5,591 nucleotides of DNA from Oscillospiraceae bacterium (GTDB lineage: Bacteria; Bacillota; Clostridia; Oscillospirales; Ruminococcaceae), in contig JAHZHS010000057.1 of the NCBI GenBank assembly GCA_019420135.1, forward strand, positions 6,713 to 12,303, given 5' to 3'. Made by a program: the position numbers and the translations under genes. The notes under the pieces were generated by a model. The model made no database searches. It saw nothing but the letters and a program-made list of their open reading frames with translations, and was not told where the DNA came from. Positions 4,347 through 5,591 of this stretch are shown piece after piece (positions within the stretch are counted from its first letter, which is position 1; each line of letters starts with the position of its first letter).

Positions 4347-5222
4347 TTATCGTGCGGGGCTGGGCTGGACGGGCACCTTGTTAAAGCGCATGCCCCGGGC
4401 ATTGAGAAACTCCCGCAGAGCCAGCAGGTCGGCCCGGTCGTAGTACCAGACCCGGAAATCCATATGTTTGAGGGTAGGCGCCGGGGCGGTCTGCTCCCTG
4501 TCCGGCTCGCCGGCGGGGGCCGCTTTGGGTGCCGGGGGCTGGGCGCCGTCCCGGGCCATGAGGTCGTTCTTGAGCTGCTCCAGGCGGTCGTAACGATTGC
4601 GGCTGCGCAGCTCCTCCAGCTGACAGTGCTTGTCCAGCGCCTTGTTGATGTTGTGCTGGGTGGCCATGTACTCGGAGATACAGGCCTCGGTGTCCATGCC
4701 GCAGGTCTGGCGGATGGTGTTCAGGTCGGCGGCGATGATCTCCAGTGTGCGGCCAAGTTCCTCCCGGATCATCCGCATGGAGTAGGTCTTGTTCAGCCAC
4801 CGGGGGCTCCAGATTGCCTCCAGCGGCACCAGCTCCTGCAGCTCCCCCACGGCCTCGTCGTAGCAGGCCTGGATCTCGGCTTTCTTTTGCTCGGCTTCCT
4901 CCGCCTCAAAGGCCTTGATCTGGCGGTCGATGGCCGCGCCGGTGTCGGCGATCATGCCCTCGATCTCCTTGCACTGGGCCTCGAAGGCCGCAAAGGGTGC
5001 CAGGTATTCCTTCTTCTTGCTGCGCCTGGCGTCGGCAACGGCGTCCCGCAGCTTGTTCAAGGCGGCCCGGTCGGCCTTGGCGCCCCGGATGGTGTCGGGG
5101 GTGTAGGCGCGGTCCTTGTACTGGGCCAGCTTGTCGGCCACCCCGGCCCGCACCTCGTCGTAGTTCCAGACGACGGGCTGAATCTCTCCCTCGTGGGGAG
5201 AGGAGACAATGATTTTCAGCAT
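4347..5222 (-). CDS. DUF1351 family protein of the phage recombination cassette
   Basis: From the ATG at 5222-5220, preceded by AGAGGAA, the product is 291 residues (MLKIIVSSPHEGEIQPVVWNYDE...). An upstream in-frame ATG would add 15 residues but overlaps the exonuclease gene and lacks a site. Residues 20-125 (DRAALNKLRDAVADARRSKK, IDRQIKAFEAEEAEQKKAEI) look like a long charged coiled coil; WSPRWLNKTYSM at 138-149 is the conserved Trp-rich core of the family. Residues 224-250 are a Pro/Ala linker, and 252-283 (FRVWYYDRADLLALREFLNARGMRFNKV) is the usual C-terminal segment. DUF1351 proteins are typically coded between or beside YqaJ exonucleases and RecT/Bet proteins in Firmicutes phages. Their role is unknown; a structural or regulatory partner of the recombinase is a reasonable inference. 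Confidence 0.85.
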   Translation of the reverse strand: MLKIIVSSPHEGEIQPVVWNYDEVRAGVADKLAQYKDRAYTPDTIRGAKADRAALNKLRDAVADARRSKKKEYLAPFAAFEAQCKEIEGMIADTGAAIDRQIKAFEAEEAEQKKAEIQACYDEAVGELQELVPLEAIWSPRWLNKTYSMRMIREELGRTLEIIAADLNTIRQTCGMDTEACISEYMATQHNINKALDKHCQLEELRSRNRYDRLEQLKNDLMARDGAQPPAPKAAPAGEPDREQTAPAPTLKHMDFRVWYYDRADLLALREFLNARGMRFNKVPVQPSPAR

Positions 5223-5236
5223 GGTGATTTCCTCTT

Positions 5237-5591
5237 TCAGATGTCGGGCAGTACCAGCGGCGGGCATTCGTCACGCTGCACGTAGCCCCAGACCTCCACC
5301 TCGGCCTCCAGCGGTCAAAGCGATAGCTGCGGGTCTCGGCCCGCTGGCCGCCGCCGTAGACCCGGCGGAACCGGCAGTTGAGCACAGCGAATTCAAAGCC
5401 TGTGGCCAGCAGCTGATGGCAGAGCTGCACATAGTAGTTGTCCGGTACCCGGCCATGGCGGAGGCCGTCGGGGTCGGTCCAGCTCCACTTTTCCAGCTGC
5501 TGGCTGCGCAGGATCTCGGTGGTCGCCGTATCATTAAAAAAGGGGCGGCCGGGGTCCTGCTCGATGATGCGGCCGTCCAGGTTGGCAAACA
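5237..5591 (-). CDS. YqaJ-type viral exonuclease, C-terminal part, damaged by adapter sequence and a frameshift
   Basis: The gene enters from the right edge and encodes about 117 residues ending in ...CPPLVLPDI. ANLDGRI carries an expected catalytic Asp, and VPDNYYVQLCHQLLATGFEFAVL is the P-x3-Y-x2-Q segment typical of YqaJ/lambda-exo-like PD-(D/E)xK nucleases, which resect DNA 5'-3' for the annealing protein. Between them, where the family has an ExK motif (usually something like LEIKTTE), the sequence reads FFNDTATTEI. This is the translation of Illumina P5 adapter DNA (5512-5541), so the motif is hidden, not lost. A second fault is the loss of one base near 5311-5313: RFDR continues in another frame as LEAEVEVWGYVQRDECPP, ending in TGA at 5239-5237, 14 bases before the DUF1351 start. 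With both faults repaired the protein would look intact. Confidence 0.8.
5512..5541 (-). other. Illumina P5 flow-cell adapter sequence (assembly contaminant)
   Basis: Read on the minus strand, the 30 bases are six T, then AATGATACGGCG, then ACCACCGAGATC: 24 consecutive bases of the P5 oligo preceded by part of its T spacer. The translation FFNDTATTEI, and FLMIRRPPRS in the neighbouring frame, are well-known adapter peptides. The last 12 bases (5512-5523) could also be genomic, since the family's Thr-Thr-Glu-Ile is coded the same way. The certain foreign part is therefore 5524-5541, exactly six codons. Confidence 0.95.

Noticed and set aside
2859..5285. 808-codon open frame on the + strand
   Set aside because: It runs antisense to four well-recognised genes, its product is rich in Gly, His, Val and Leu with no domain, and it has no ribosome binding site. 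Long antisense frames are expected opposite GC-rich genes.
5524..5541. A catalytically inactive exonuclease as a biological novelty
   Set aside because: The altered residues coincide exactly with sequencing-adapter DNA, so an artefact explains them.
5271..5588. 105-codon minus-strand frame containing FLMIRRPPRS
   Set aside because: It is the neighbouring frame of the exonuclease gene; the striking peptide is translated adapter sequence.

Overview
The window carries the early, recombination and replication block of a tailed-phage genome, most likely a prophage, from a GC-rich low-G+C-phylum (Firmicutes) gut bacterium. Gene content, the near-perfect AGGAGG ribosome binding sites and the tight TGATG-type packing fit a Faecalibacterium/Gemmiger/Subdoligranulum-like member of the Oscillospiraceae. 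That taxonomic guess is an inference from style, not from a marker gene.

Layout. Positions 2-475 (+ strand) hold the 3' end of an AT-richer gene with the look of an AbiJ-NTD4 / abortive-infection-type protein. Positions 476-834 are non-coding or nearly so. They hold two related hairpin units, each followed by a T-tract on the minus strand (intrinsic terminators for leftward transcription), further GC-rich inverted repeats, and one 35-codon small ORF on the + strand with a strong Shine-Dalgarno. From 835 to the right edge everything is one leftward operon of eight genes. In transcription order these are a YqaJ-type exonuclease (cut by the window edge), a DUF1351 protein, a Bet/RecT single-strand annealing protein, an HD-domain phosphohydrolase, a DnaD-like replisome organizer, a RecU-like Holliday junction resolvase preceded in frame by a small 'RNAEHY-DPTAG' peptide, a 72-residue Cys-rich protein, and a DUF1492/ArpU-type helix-turn-helix regulator.

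How they work together. YqaJ exonuclease plus Bet form a two-component recombinase: 5'-3' resection, then annealing. DUF1351 is a constant companion of unknown role. The DnaD-like protein should open the origin and load the helicase, and the RecU-like nuclease should resolve branched intermediates before packaging. The DUF1492 protein is the usual last gene before the late genes and probably helps switch them on. Here the expected terminase genes do not follow; two minus-strand terminators and a convergent defence-like gene lie there instead.

The most important caution is at the right end. Within the exonuclease gene, 5512-5541 matches the reverse complement of the Illumina P5 flow-cell oligo including its T spacer, giving the peptide FFNDTATTEI where the catalytic ExK motif should be. 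A single-base frameshift lies 200 bases further on. The apparent loss of the nuclease active site is therefore almost certainly an assembly artefact and not biology.
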